The notes: generated from the letters alone by a model not told the origin. A stretch of DNA of 13,877 nucleotides from JACQNR01 sp049515175 (GCA_049515175.1 JBEKUI010000103.1:1-13877); one strand, 5' to 3'. Shown: positions 1-6,826, counted from the first letter of the stretch. Made by a program: numbers and translations.

Positions 1-338
1 ACCTCAAACGCGATTCCGGCTTTGACCAGTGCCAGCGCTTCCTCGCCGCCGCGGCCAAAGACGAACGGGTCGCCGCCTTTCAGCCGGGCCACGACGGCAT
101 ACTCGCGTGCCTTGGCGACGAGAAGTTGATTGATCTCTTCCTGCGGGCGGCGTGGGCCGCCGCCGCGTTTGCCGGCAAAAATCTTCTCCGCGTCGGCGCG
201 GCAGTAGCGCAGCAATTCTCCGGCGGCGAGGAAATCGTAGATGACGCAGTCAGCGCGCTCCAGAATCGCCCGGCCCTTGAGAGTGAGCAATCCCGGATCG
301 CCGGGTCCTGCGCCGATAAGATAGACCTTGCCAGGCAT
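1..338 (-). CDS. cobA: Uroporphyrinogen-III C-methyltransferase (SUMT), N-terminal part, cut by window edge
   Basis: SUMT uses S-adenosylmethionine to methylate C2 and C7 of uroporphyrinogen III, giving precorrin-2 for siroheme and cobalamin. Read on the minus strand from ATG at 338, the protein begins MPGKVYLIGAGPGDPGLLTL. This is the family's N-terminal SAM-binding signature (GAGPGDPGLLTLKG, about residues 8-21). Near residues 84-95 it has the second signature, RLKGGDPFVFGRGGEE. About 112 codons are visible; a stand-alone SUMT has about 250, so the C-terminal half is outside the window. In many bacteria this protein is fused to HemD, which cannot be judged here. It is the last visible gene of the tetrapyrrole operon, 64 bases after the hemC stop, with a palindromic repeat in the gap. 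No strong Shine-Dalgarno is seen. Identity is very likely. Confidence 0.93.
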   Translation of the reverse strand, partial: MPGKVYLIGAGPGDPGLLTLKGRAILERADCVIYDFLAAGELLRYCRADAEKIFAGKRGGGPRRPQEEINQLLVAKAREYAVVARLKGGDPFVFGRGGEEALALVKAGIAFE

Positions 339-348
339 GAGCACTCAC

Positions 349-407
349 TGTAGCGCCGGTCTATGACCGGCGTCTTTCCGAATCGCCGCACATCGAGCGG
401 CGCTACA
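349..407. repeat. REP-like palindromic element with TGTAGCGCCG ends
   Basis: The element starts TGTAGCGCCG (349-358) and ends with its exact reverse complement CGGCGCTACA (398-407). Inside are two hairpins: CGCCGGTC/GACCGGCG (354-361 with 365-372, loop TAT) and CGCCGC/GCGGCG (384-389 with 397-402). This resembles a BIME-type pair of REP sequences. It lies in the hemC-cobA gap and overlaps the hemC stop codon. A partial copy of its left end recurs at 6970-6981. It may stabilise or terminate the transcript between the two genes, but there is no T-tract. Confidence 0.8.
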
Positions 408-1308
408 ACGATTCCAGAATCGTCCGCGCCCCCTGGCGGAGCAAATCCTCCCCAACCTGGGCGCCCAGTGCTTCGGGAGCGTCTGCGGAGCCGCTGCCCG
501 TGGCGCGGATCAGCCGCGTGCCTTGGAGATCGGCCACCACGCCCGTGAGCCGCAACGCGCCGTCTTCCACGATAGCGTGGGCGGCGATGGGCACCTGGCA
601 GCCGCCTCCCAGATGATGCAGCAGGGCGCGCTCGGCACGCACGGCAAGGTGCGTGGGCGGATGGTCGAGTAGCCGCAGCGCGCTCGCGGCGTGTTCGTCA
701 CTCGAACGCGCTTCGATGGCCAGCGCTCCCTGGCCGACCGCCGGGCAGATCTCGGCGGCGCTGAAGTATTGGGTGATGCGCGGCCGCCAGCCTAGGCGAT
801 GAACGCCCGCGGCGGCGAGGACGATGGCGGCACAATCGCCGCGGTCGAGCTTGCGCAACCGCGTGTCGAGATTGCCGCGCAGGGGAACCAGTTCCAGGTC
901 AGCGCGCAGCTTGCGCAATTGCGACTGGCGGCGGAGGCTGCTCGTCCCCACGCGCGCGCCGGCAGGCAATTCCGCGTAGCGCTTACTGTCCCTCGAAATC
1001 AGAACGTCGCGCGGGTCTTCGCGCTCCGGCACCGCGACGACGGCCAGGCCCGCGGGCAGGTCCGTGGGCAGGTCCTTCATGCTGTGCACGGCGAGATCGA
1101 CGGACGCGTCAAGCAGCGCTTCTTCCAGTTCCTTGATGAACAGGCCCTTGGTCCCCGAGCCGGCGAGCGGGAGGTTCTGCATCTTGTCGCCGGTGGTCTT
1201 GATGATGCGGACCTCGATTTCGTGGCCGGTGGCGGTGAGCTGCGCCTTCACCCAATTCGTCTGCCAGAGGGCGAGTTGACTGCCGCGGGTTCCAATGGTC
1301 AGTTTCAT
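403..1308 (-). CDS. hemC: Porphobilinogen deaminase (hydroxymethylbilane synthase)
   Basis: This cytoplasmic enzyme joins four porphobilinogens into hydroxymethylbilane, using a covalently bound dipyrromethane cofactor. From ATG at 1308 the protein has 301 residues, a normal length for the family. It opens MKLTIGTRGSQLALWQ, the classic N-terminus. VHSMKDLP at 74-81 carries the catalytic Asp79. Arg-rich substrate-binding segments are GTSSLRRQSQLR (121-132) and PLRGNLDTRLRKL (142-154). GGGCQVPIAAHA supplies the cofactor cysteine, Cys237. An in-frame TTG at 1329 would add seven residues, but the family starts at MKL, so 1308 is chosen; neither start has a clear Shine-Dalgarno. The gene follows hemA after 52 bases in the same operon. 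Its TAG stop (403-405) lies inside the repeat at 349-407, so the last residues may have been set by the repeat's arrival. Confidence 0.97.
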   Translation of the reverse strand: MKLTIGTRGSQLALWQTNWVKAQLTATGHEIEVRIIKTTGDKMQNLPLAGSGTKGLFIKELEEALLDASVDLAVHSMKDLPTDLPAGLAVVAVPEREDPRDVLISRDSKRYAELPAGARVGTSSLRRQSQLRKLRADLELVPLRGNLDTRLRKLDRGDCAAIVLAAAGVHRLGWRPRITQYFSAAEICPAVGQGALAIEARSSDEHAASALRLLDHPPTHLAVRAERALLHHLGGGCQVPIAAHAIVEDGALRLTGVVADLQGTRLIRATGSGSADAPEALGAQVGEDLLRQGARTILESL

Positions 1309-1336
1309 AAAATCAGTGAGGGGTGACAAGTGACGG

Positions 1337-1364
1337 GTGACGAGCAGAACAGGGCACTCGTCAC
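1337..1364. repeat. Perfect inverted repeat GTGACGAG/CTCGTCAC in the hemA-hemC gap
   Basis: GTGACGAG (1337-1344) and CTCGTCAC (1357-1364) form an 8-bp stem with a 12-base loop. The left arm continues a short iteration, GTGACAAGTGACGGGTGACG, at about 1323-1342. The right arm contains the hemA stop codon (TGA on the minus strand, 1361-1363). There is no T-tract, so this is more likely a dispersed GTGAC-type low-complexity repeat than a rho-independent terminator. Confidence 0.65.
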
Positions 1365-2626
1365 TCTCTTACACCAAACATTTTGCGCACCAATTCGACC
1401 AGGGTTCTGTGACCGGGCTCGCCGACGCCGCTCTTGAGTTCGGTGATGGGCCCGTGAAGAATCTTGTTCACGATGCCCTTGGTGAGGGCGTCGAGCGCCT
1501 CGCGCTGTTCGGGCGTGAGGTTGCTCAGGCGGGCGCGATGGCGGTCGAGCTCCAGTTCGCGGATGCGGTTCAAACGGTCTTCGATCGCGACAATGGTGGG
1601 CGCAACCTCGCGCGAGGCGAGGCGCTTCATCATCTTCTCGACTTCTTCGCGCACGATCTCTTCCGCCCAGACGGCTTCGCGCTCGCGCTGTTTCTTGTTG
1701 GCATCCACGACCTGTTCGAGGTCGTCGATGTCGTACACGAAGGCGTTGTCGAGATTGTTGACGGCGGGATCGATGTCGCGCGGCACGGCGATATCGACGA
1801 AAAACATCGGACGCTGGCGGCGCGCGTGGAGGACCTTCTCGACCTGTTCCCGCACCACCACAAAGTGTGGCGCGCCGGTGGAGCTGATGACGATGTCGGC
1901 CTGGGCGAGGTGGTCGAAGAGCTGTTCGAAGGGCACGGCGGTGCCGTGGAAAGCCCGGGCGAGCTCCTCGGCGCGCTGGGGAGTGCGGTTCGCGACGAGG
2001 ATGCTGCTCGCGCCGCTCGAGAGGAGGTGCTTCGCGGCGAGCTCGCTCATCTTGCCCGCGCCGATCACGAAGATGGTCTTGCCTTCAAGCTGTCCGAAGA
2101 TCTTCTTGGCGAGTTCCACCGCCGCGTAGGAGACCGAAACCGCGGCGCTGCCGATGGCCGTATCGCGCCGAACGCGTTTGGCGACGGCGAAGGCGTGCAT
2201 CACGGCGTCGTCGAGCGCGCCGTGCATCGCCCCGGCTTGGCGGGCGATGGCGTGGGCGCGCTTCATCTGGCCGAGGATTTGCGGCTCGCCGACCAGCATC
2301 GAATCGAGACTGGAGGCGACGCGGAAGAGGTGGTGGACGACTTCCTCCTGGCGCCGCCAGTAGAAGTGCGCTTCGTAGGGGCGGAGGTCGCAGTGGTGAT
2401 ATTCGCCCAGGAACTGGCGCAGCGTGGGCTCGGCGGTCGCAGCTTCCTGCGTGTTGACCACCAGCTCGACGCGGTTGCAGGTGGAAAGAATCATCCCTTC
2501 GACGATGCCGGGGCAGCGCGCCAGGCCGGCGACCGCGTCTGCCAGGCGCGGTTCGTCGATGTTCATCCGTTCGCGCACTTCCACCGGCGCGGTGCGATGA
2601 TTCATTCCGAGGAGCAGAAAATTCAT
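1361..2626 (-). CDS. hemA: Glutamyl-tRNA reductase
   Basis: The enzyme reduces glutamyl-tRNA(Glu) with NADPH to glutamate-1-semialdehyde, the first committed step of C5-pathway tetrapyrrole synthesis. It is a soluble cytoplasmic dimer. From ATG at 2626 it has 421 residues. The catalytic domain opens MNFLLLGMNHRTAPVEVRER. STCNRVEL at 48-55 carries the thioester nucleophile Cys50, the same number as in E. coli. LVGEPQILGQMK (111-122) is family-typical. The Rossmann NADPH domain starts at VIGAGKMSELAAKHL (187-201). The C-terminal helical dimerisation domain has about 100 residues. An in-frame TTG at 2713 would extend the frame through repeat-derived Pro-rich residues and is rejected. The gene sits between the ccsA-like gene and hemC, as in the hemA-hemX-hemC operons of other bacteria. 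Its stop lies in the inverted repeat at 1337-1364. Confidence 0.97.
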   Translation of the reverse strand: MNFLLLGMNHRTAPVEVRERMNIDEPRLADAVAGLARCPGIVEGMILSTCNRVELVVNTQEAATAEPTLRQFLGEYHHCDLRPYEAHFYWRRQEEVVHHLFRVASSLDSMLVGEPQILGQMKRAHAIARQAGAMHGALDDAVMHAFAVAKRVRRDTAIGSAAVSVSYAAVELAKKIFGQLEGKTIFVIGAGKMSELAAKHLLSSGASSILVANRTPQRAEELARAFHGTAVPFEQLFDHLAQADIVISSTGAPHFVVVREQVEKVLHARRQRPMFFVDIAVPRDIDPAVNNLDNAFVYDIDDLEQVVDANKKQREREAVWAEEIVREEVEKMMKRLASREVAPTIVAIEDRLNRIRELELDRHRARLSNLTPEQREALDALTKGIVNKILHGPITELKSGVGEPGHRTLVELVRKMFGVRE

Positions 2627-2633
2627 AAGAACT

Positions 2634-2791
2634 CTGGGGACTGGGGGCTGGGGACTGGGTTCTGGGGCGCGCTCATCGTCCGGTTTGTCCCTCTCAACGA
2701 TCCCCTTAAGCAAACCCTAATTCCCGTTGCCCGTTCCCACCGCTTTTTCATTGTGCGGTACCCAGTCCCCAGGACCTGGAACCCAGCCCCC
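2634..2791. repeat. CTGGGGA-type low-complexity repeats, two opposed clusters in the ccsA-hemA gap
   Basis: The 170-base gap (2627-2796) holds a cluster of CTGGGGACTGGG units at 2634-2667 and an opposed cluster (CCCAGTCCCCAGGACCTGG and onward) at 2761-2791. The clusters are near reverse complements, so the RNA could form a long imperfect hairpin. The middle part (about 2670-2755) shows nothing recognisable, and no convincing extra promoter for hemA was found. Confidence 0.6.
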
Positions 2792-2796
2792 GTCCT

Positions 2797-3627
2797 TCAC
2801 GGCAGCGGTCCAAACTCCGGCTTGAAGCCGTGTTGGCCGCTTAAGAAACTGATGCCGAAAAGCGTCACCATCATGACGGCGAATCCGAAGACGGCCAGAT
2901 AGGCGCTGCGCCGCCCGCGCCATGCGCCGCTCAGTCGCGTGGAAAACAGCACGAGGTAGATCAGCCAGGTCAGCATCGAGGCCAGAATCTTCGGGTCGAA
3001 TTCCCACGGTCCCTTCCACGCCCGGCTGGCGGCGATGAATCCCATCAGGATGCCGACGGTCAGGAACGGAAGCCCGATGAGCAGCGAGCGGGAATAAATC
3101 TCATCGCAAATTTCGAGCGAGGGAAGGCGGTAATAAAACGCGTGCGGCTTCTTCGATTTCAACTCGCGCGTCTGGAGCAGATACATCAGCGCCGCGACGA
3201 AAGTCAGCAGGAAAGCCGTGTAGCCGAGGAAAATCGACGAGATGTGAATCAGCAGCCAGCCGCCGCGAAATGCCGGGTCGGTAAACGGCCGCTCCGGCCG
3301 AACCACCGAAATCAGCGTGAAGACGAACGCCAGCGGCTGCACAAAGAGGCCGAGCGCCGTAATGCGATAACGCCAGTAGGCGAAGAGAAAGGCCAGGGTG
3401 GCGAGGAAAGCGAAAAACGACATGGCGCTGCGCACGTCGATGAGTGGCAGGCGGTGCAGCTCGAATGTCTCCACCGCCAGCGCCAGGGCGTTGGCGAGCA
3501 CGCCAAAGCCGAAGGCGCCCATGGCCGGGCGCGGGATCGCCGGCCGCCGCCGCGCCACCGAGGGCACGGTGAGGGCAATTCCCAAAGCGTAAAGACCCAG
3601 AGCCACCCACAAAAAGGGGAAGTACAT
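2797..3627 (-). CDS. CcsA/HemX-family cytochrome c assembly membrane protein
   Basis: The protein has 276 residues and about eight hydrophobic membrane segments, at roughly 3-22, 38-55, 69-86, 92-108, 124-152, 184-200, 214-231 and 243-262. It matches the cytochrome c assembly (CcsA/CcmC/HemX) family. WLLIHISSIFLGYTAFLL (124-141) contains the conserved His128. FDPKILASMLTWLIY (210-224) replaces the tryptophan-rich WDPKE motif of true CcsA haem exporters. GAWRGRRSAYLAVFGF (234-249) is also family-typical. The lack of the full WWD-like motif, plus the position next to hemA, points to the HemX/YpjD branch, whose members affect HemA level or haem handling; this is inference. The start at 3627 is supported by GAGGT at 3632-3636 (minus strand) and an extended -10 upstream. 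It is the first gene of the operon. The exact role is unsure; the family assignment is solid. Confidence 0.88.
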   Translation of the reverse strand: MYFPFLWVALGLYALGIALTVPSVARRRPAIPRPAMGAFGFGVLANALALAVETFELHRLPLIDVRSAMSFFAFLATLAFLFAYWRYRITALGLFVQPLAFVFTLISVVRPERPFTDPAFRGGWLLIHISSIFLGYTAFLLTFVAALMYLLQTRELKSKKPHAFYYRLPSLEICDEIYSRSLLIGLPFLTVGILMGFIAASRAWKGPWEFDPKILASMLTWLIYLVLFSTRLSGAWRGRRSAYLAVFGFAVMMVTLFGISFLSGQHGFKPEFGPLP

Positions 3628-3660
3628 AGCGACCTCAGTGGAACAGCCTCAAAACTGGTC

Positions 3661-3669
3661 ATTATAGCA
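3661..3669 (-). promoter_or_regulatory. Extended -10 promoter of the ccsA-hemA-hemC-cobA operon
   Basis: On the minus strand the sequence reads TGCTATAAT: a perfect TATAAT (3661-3666) preceded by a TGn extended -10. It lies 33 bases before the ccsA-like ATG. No good -35 hexamer is seen at 16-18 bases, which is normal for extended -10 promoters. It is the best-looking promoter in the window and implies housekeeping-sigma expression of the tetrapyrrole operon. Confidence 0.7.
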
Positions 3670-3716
3670 TTGCCGCGACTTCCGAATGGCGCGGGGCGGC
3701 AGGAGGCACAGCGTCC

Positions 3717-4733
3717 CTAGGTGGGGCGGAGGGCGAGCGCCTGGCGGGGGTTCTCGACGAGGAGCGTCCGAAGATCTTTTTCGGTGGCGCCCGCTTTGCG
3801 CAAGGCGGGCAGGAATTTGGTGAAGAGGCCGTCGTAGGCGCGAAACTGGCCGCCCCCGGGCTCGCCCACGTGATACCAGCCGGCGTCCTGTGAAATCAGG
3901 ACGCGGTGGAGCAGCCGGGCGCGTTTCATACGCAGCGCCATCTCGACGTGCGCGGCGGTGGTCTCGGCGGAGATGCCGTCGAATTCCACCCAGGCGCCGA
4001 GACGCGCGACGCGCTCGTGGATGCCGGAGTCTTTTTCGTTTTGCGCGTGCACCCAGATGAAAGCCGAGGGTTCGACGTTTTCCGCCTTGAGAATGTCGAG
4101 CTGCGCCAGGGCGGCCGCGCCGTCTCCGGTGTGCGAGGCAATCGCCAGGCCCGTCCGCCGGTGGCAGAGGGCGGCGGCGCGCACCAGCTTGGCGTCGATT
4201 TCCGAGAGCGGTCCGGCGTCCACGCCAATCTTCATAATTCCAGGGCGAATATTATCCGGAGGGATGCCGTCTTCAAATTCGCGCGCCCAGCGCAGGGCGA
4301 GCTCGTCGGGGCTTTCGCGGTAGGCGAAGGCGGGGACGAACTTGTCCGCGGCCGCGCCGTAGTAGCCGCAATTGGTGATGAGGTGAAGGCCGCTGGCGCT
4401 CGCCAGGCGGCGCAGAAGGGCTGGATCTCGCCCCAGAAACGCCGGCGTGCACTCCACGAGCGCGCCGCAGCCCGCGGCTTTCACTTTTTCGAGGAAGGGA
4501 AGGGCCTTGGCGAAAACCTCGTCGGGATCGTAGCGGCCGGGCACGATCTTGTCGGCGCCGATGAAATCAACGAGCACGTGCTCGTGCATCAGCACGCGGC
4601 CCAGGCGGCGGGCAGCCACCGGGCCGAGCACGGTCATCACCTGCGGTTCCGGCTCGCGGCGCGCGAACAGCGTACCGGCCCGAGCGGCACCCATAGCCCC
4701 GGCAGCCAGCTTAAGGAACCTGCGACGGTTCAT
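3717..4733 (-). CDS. Tat-exported phosphotriesterase-family metal-dependent hydrolase
   Basis: From ATG at 4733 the protein has 338 residues. The N-terminus MNRRRFLKLAAGAMGAARAG is a twin-arginine signal peptide, predicting export of a folded metalloenzyme. The rest is a TIM-barrel of the phosphotriesterase (PTE/PLL) family with every binuclear-metal ligand present: His50 and His52 in LMHEHV, bridging Lys168 in IMKIGVD, His201 in ASHTGDG, His229 in IWVHAQ, and Asp283 in ISQDAGW. Members hydrolyse lactones, phosphotriesters or related esters; the substrate cannot be told from sequence. The start is fixed by GGAGGGGG directly upstream (4735-4742, minus strand). An upstream in-frame start at 4748 lacks that support and would spoil the Tat leader. 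It lies 89 bases before the hem operon with no clear terminator between, so some readthrough is possible. It is divergent from the oxidoreductase gene. Confidence 0.9.
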   Translation of the reverse strand: MNRRRFLKLAAGAMGAARAGTLFARREPEPQVMTVLGPVAARRLGRVLMHEHVLVDFIGADKIVPGRYDPDEVFAKALPFLEKVKAAGCGALVECTPAFLGRDPALLRRLASASGLHLITNCGYYGAAADKFVPAFAYRESPDELALRWAREFEDGIPPDNIRPGIMKIGVDAGPLSEIDAKLVRAAALCHRRTGLAIASHTGDGAAALAQLDILKAENVEPSAFIWVHAQNEKDSGIHERVARLGAWVEFDGISAETTAAHVEMALRMKRARLLHRVLISQDAGWYHVGEPGGGQFRAYDGLFTKFLPALRKAGATEKDLRTLLVENPRQALALRPT

Positions 4734-4750
4734 GCCCCCTCCGCGCACTT

Positions 4751-4756
4751 ATTCTA
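4751..4756 (-). promoter_or_regulatory. Possible -10 element for the phosphotriesterase-like gene
   Basis: TAGAAT on the minus strand (5 of 6 match to TATAAT) lies 17 bases before the ATG at 4733, which would give a leader of about 10 bases. No convincing -35 is visible. The Shine-Dalgarno GGAGG falls within that short leader. Confidence 0.35.
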
Positions 4757-4824
4757 CTCCAAGCGCGTTGGTCTTCCGCAGGTGTTTCACTCTGTTGCTG
4801 GTCGCAGGGAGCGCCTCGGGGTTG

Positions 4825-4833
4825 TGCTACGAT
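4825..4833 (+). promoter_or_regulatory. Possible extended -10 element for the oxidoreductase gene
   Basis: TGCTACGAT has a TGn extension and a TACGAT hexamer (4 of 6), located 36 bases before ATG 4870. It sits in the 136-base divergent region shared with the phosphotriesterase-like gene. No -35 is recognised. Weak support. Confidence 0.3.
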
Positions 4834-4869
4834 AACGGCCCGGCGCGGGGGCGCGGAAGGATTTTCGGC

Positions 4870-5802
4870 ATGCTGAATTGGCTGGTCATCGGTATTGGCG
4901 ACATCACGAAGAAGCGGGTGATTCCGGCGATTCTCGCCGAGCCGCGCAGCCGCCTGTGGGGCATCGTGACCCGCGACCCGGCGAAGGCGGCGACGTACGG
5001 CGTGCGGGCGTTCACGGCGCTCGCCGAGGCGCTGGCGGCGGGCGGCGCGGAGGCGGTTTATGTGGCCTCGCCGGTTTTCCTGCACGCGCCGCAGACCCTC
5101 GAAGCGCTGCGCGCCGGCCGGCACGTCCTCTGCGAAAAGCCCATGGCAATGAATTACGCTGAGGCGCGCTCCATGGTCGCGGCGGCGGAAGAGTGCGGCC
5201 GGACGCTCGGCGTGGCCTACTACCGCCGCACCTATCCCAAGCTGCAGCGCGCCCGCGAGCTGCTCGCCCAGGGAGCGATCGGGCAGCCGCTCATCGCCTA
5301 CGTGAGCTGCCACGACGGCCTGCCCGGCGAGGATGCGGCGCGCACTTGGCTGCTCGATCCGGCGCAGGCGGGCGGCGGGCCGCTCTACGATATTGGCTCG
5401 CACCGCATCGACGCGCTCAATTTCCTCTTGGGGGAGCCGGCGCGCGCCACCGCGCTGCTCGCCAACGCCACCCACGCGCTCGCCGTGGAAGATTGCGCCA
5501 CGGTGCTCATCGAATATCAGAACAAGGCGCGCGGCATCGTGGATGTGCGCTGGAACTCGCACCGCGCGCGCGACGAATTCCGCATCACCGGCAGCGACGG
5601 CGAGATGGACCTGACGCCGCTCAATGGCCCGGAGATCGTCTACCCCGGCGGGCGAGAGCACCTGCCGCCCCACGCCAATCTGCATTTCCCCTGTGTCCAG
5701 AACTTCGTCCATGCCGTGCTCGATGGCGCGCCTCTGCTCTCCAGCGGAGCGACCGCCCTTTGGACCGACTGGGTCACCGCGCAAGCCCTGGCGCGACAGT
5801 AG
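4870..5802 (+). CDS. Gfo/Idh/MocA-family NAD(P)-dependent oxidoreductase
   Basis: This 310-residue cytoplasmic oxidoreductase probably acts on a sugar, inositol or related polyol; the substrate is not determined. The N-terminal Rossmann domain begins MLNWLVIGIGDITKKRVIPA, where GIGDIT is a variant of GxGxxG. YVASPVFLHAPQTLEAL (64-80) and the hallmark CEKPMAMN (88-95) follow; Lys90 of EKP is the conserved catalytic or cofactor-contacting residue. The C-terminal substrate domain carries YDIGSHRIDALNFLLGEP (173-190) with Asp174 and His178, the usual catalytic-site pair. The start at 4870 is chosen because it gives the correct Rossmann N-terminus and is preceded by GGAAGGA (4855-4861). The longer open frame upstream is antisense to the phosphotriesterase-like gene and is not used. 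It is probably transcribed alone, as a terminator-like hairpin follows. Confidence 0.92.
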   Translation: MLNWLVIGIGDITKKRVIPAILAEPRSRLWGIVTRDPAKAATYGVRAFTALAEALAAGGAEAVYVASPVFLHAPQTLEALRAGRHVLCEKPMAMNYAEARSMVAAAEECGRTLGVAYYRRTYPKLQRARELLAQGAIGQPLIAYVSCHDGLPGEDAARTWLLDPAQAGGGPLYDIGSHRIDALNFLLGEPARATALLANATHALAVEDCATVLIEYQNKARGIVDVRWNSHRARDEFRITGSDGEMDLTPLNGPEIVYPGGREHLPPHANLHFPCVQNFVHAVLDGAPLLSSGATALWTDWVTAQALARQ

Positions 5803-5856
5803 GGCGGGCCAGAATGCCCCTGCACCGGCGCCGCTACCCCGCGCTCATCCTCAGAG

Positions 5857-5902
5857 GAAAAAGGCGAGTCGGCCCATCCCGACGCTCTCCCGAGCCTTTT
5901 TC
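5857..5902 (+). terminator. Two-tier stem-loop with flanking A- and T-tracts downstream of the oxidoreductase gene
   Basis: GAAAAAGGC (5857-5865) pairs perfectly with GCCTTTTTC (5894-5902). Inside, GTCGG (5868-5872) pairs with CCGAC (5879-5883). The right arm ends in five T, so transcription of the oxidoreductase gene could stop here. The left arm's A-run makes it symmetric. The unpaired part between the inner and outer stems weakens the case. Confidence 0.55.
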
Positions 5903-5924
5903 AGATTGGGGCGTCCCCCGACAC

Positions 5925-5984
5925 GGCGGGCAAAGGGGAAATCTGGGAGGCCCAAATGGGGTTCATCATTTCCGCTTTTCCGCC
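5925..5984 (+). other. Foldable leader upstream of the degenerate-GGDEF gene
   Basis: GGCGGGCAAAGGGGAAAT (5925-5942) pairs imperfectly with ATTTCCGCTTTTCCGCC (5968-5984), enclosing a small TGGG/CCCA hairpin (5944-5954). ATCTGG (5941-5946) could alternatively pair with CAGAT at 5902-5906 or CCAGAT at 5991-5996, giving mutually exclusive folds. The leader ends about 60 bases before ATG 6043. It does not match the c-di-GMP (GEMM) riboswitch consensus as I know it. It may simply be transcript structure. Confidence 0.35.
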
Positions 5985-6042
5985 GATTAGCCAGATAAGG
6001 GACTGATGCGAGGCGAGCACCTGCAAAGGGGGACTACGGGCG

Positions 6043-6795
6043 ATGCGAATTTTCGACGAGATTAACCGTCAGACGCTGGACCGGCGGGAGTGGCATCTCT
6101 GGGTCCTGGCCATGGTCGTCATTCTGATTCTGACGGCCGGCATGGCTCTGGTGATGTACCCGGCGGTCTTTCCCGCCATGGGAGCGTCGGGCGGGGACTT
6201 CATGCGCAGGAGTTTTGCGGGCTTTTGTGTCCTGTGCTTTTTGCTGGAGGGATACCTGCTCGACCGGCAACTGGTGATTCGCCGCCTGCGCCGGGAACTG
6301 GCGGAAGAGCAACATTTAAAGAGGCGAATCCTTGAGGAGGCGAGCGCCGATCTGGTCGGATCCCTGCCGGGAATCACCCACTTTCAAGACCGGCTGGCCA
6401 TGGAATACCGGCGCTCCACAAACACCCGGCAGGCTCTCTCCCTCCTGGTGGTGAATGTCACTCCCACGCCGGAGCTCCAGCGGGCGGGGGGAATGGCGCC
6501 CTTGCTGGGTGATGCAGCCAAGGTCCTGATCCGCCGCCTGCGCCGGGAAGACTCGATGTATTTGTTCCGGCTGGGCGTCTTCGGAGTGCTGCTGCCGGGG
6601 ATGACGGGCGATCAGGCCAACCACGTGGCGGAGCGGTTGCAGGAGGGCTTGATGGATGCCTCCGGCGCCGGCGATCGCTTCACGGCGGAAATTCGCATGA
6701 TCAACTACCCCGAGCATACGATCTCGGGCAAAGAACTCGAGCAACTGGCGATTCGAAGCTTCCCAGAACCTGAGCCCCAACTCCATGCCGCGTGA
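6043..6795 (+). CDS. Two-TM membrane protein with a degenerate GGDEF domain
   Basis: The protein has 250 residues. Two membrane helices (about 19-40 and 57-73) leave the C-terminus cytoplasmic. A charged, probably coiled linker (75-101) leads into a GGDEF-like fold. The segment SLPGITHFQDRLAMEYRR (107-124) corresponds to the usual TGLPNRRxFxxRL start. LGDAAKVLIRRLRREDSMYLFRL (155-177) matches the helix before the active loop. The loop itself reads RLGVFGVLLPG (176-186), where a cyclase has RYGGDEFAVLLPG, so the metal-binding Asp and the catalytic acidic residues are missing. It should not make c-di-GMP; a sensor, scaffold or effector role is inference. No good Shine-Dalgarno sits near the ATG (a GGGGG run is about 12 bases away). 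The gene converges on the DUF302 gene across a repeat nest. Confidence 0.75.
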   Translation: MRIFDEINRQTLDRREWHLWVLAMVVILILTAGMALVMYPAVFPAMGASGGDFMRRSFAGFCVLCFLLEGYLLDRQLVIRRLRRELAEEQHLKRRILEEASADLVGSLPGITHFQDRLAMEYRRSTNTRQALSLLVVNVTPTPELQRAGGMAPLLGDAAKVLIRRLRREDSMYLFRLGVFGVLLPGMTGDQANHVAERLQEGLMDASGAGDRFTAEIRMINYPEHTISGKELEQLAIRSFPEPEPQLHAA

Positions 6796-6826
6796 GGGCC
6801 CGCAGCCGTCCTCCCAGCTCTTTGTT

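Noticed and set aside
2627..2713. N-terminal extension of hemA from a TTG at 2713
   Set aside because: The added residues derive from the CTGGGGA repeat text, and the family N-terminus (MNFLLLGMNHRTAP) begins at 2626.
1337..2902. 521-codon open frame on the plus strand across the hemA region
   Set aside because: It is the antisense shadow of hemA, which has full family motifs on the minus strand; the frame is open because of high GC content.
3906..4835. 309-codon plus-strand frame and a 357-codon minus-strand frame at 4711-5784
   Set aside because: Both are antisense to well-supported genes (phosphotriesterase-like and oxidoreductase) and have Arg/Ala/Gly-rich shadow composition with no recognisable domain.
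5902..5996. c-di-GMP (GEMM) riboswitch before the GGDEF-like gene
   Set aside because: A GGCAAA stretch is present, but the expected GACGCAAAGCC and tetraloop-receptor parts are missing.
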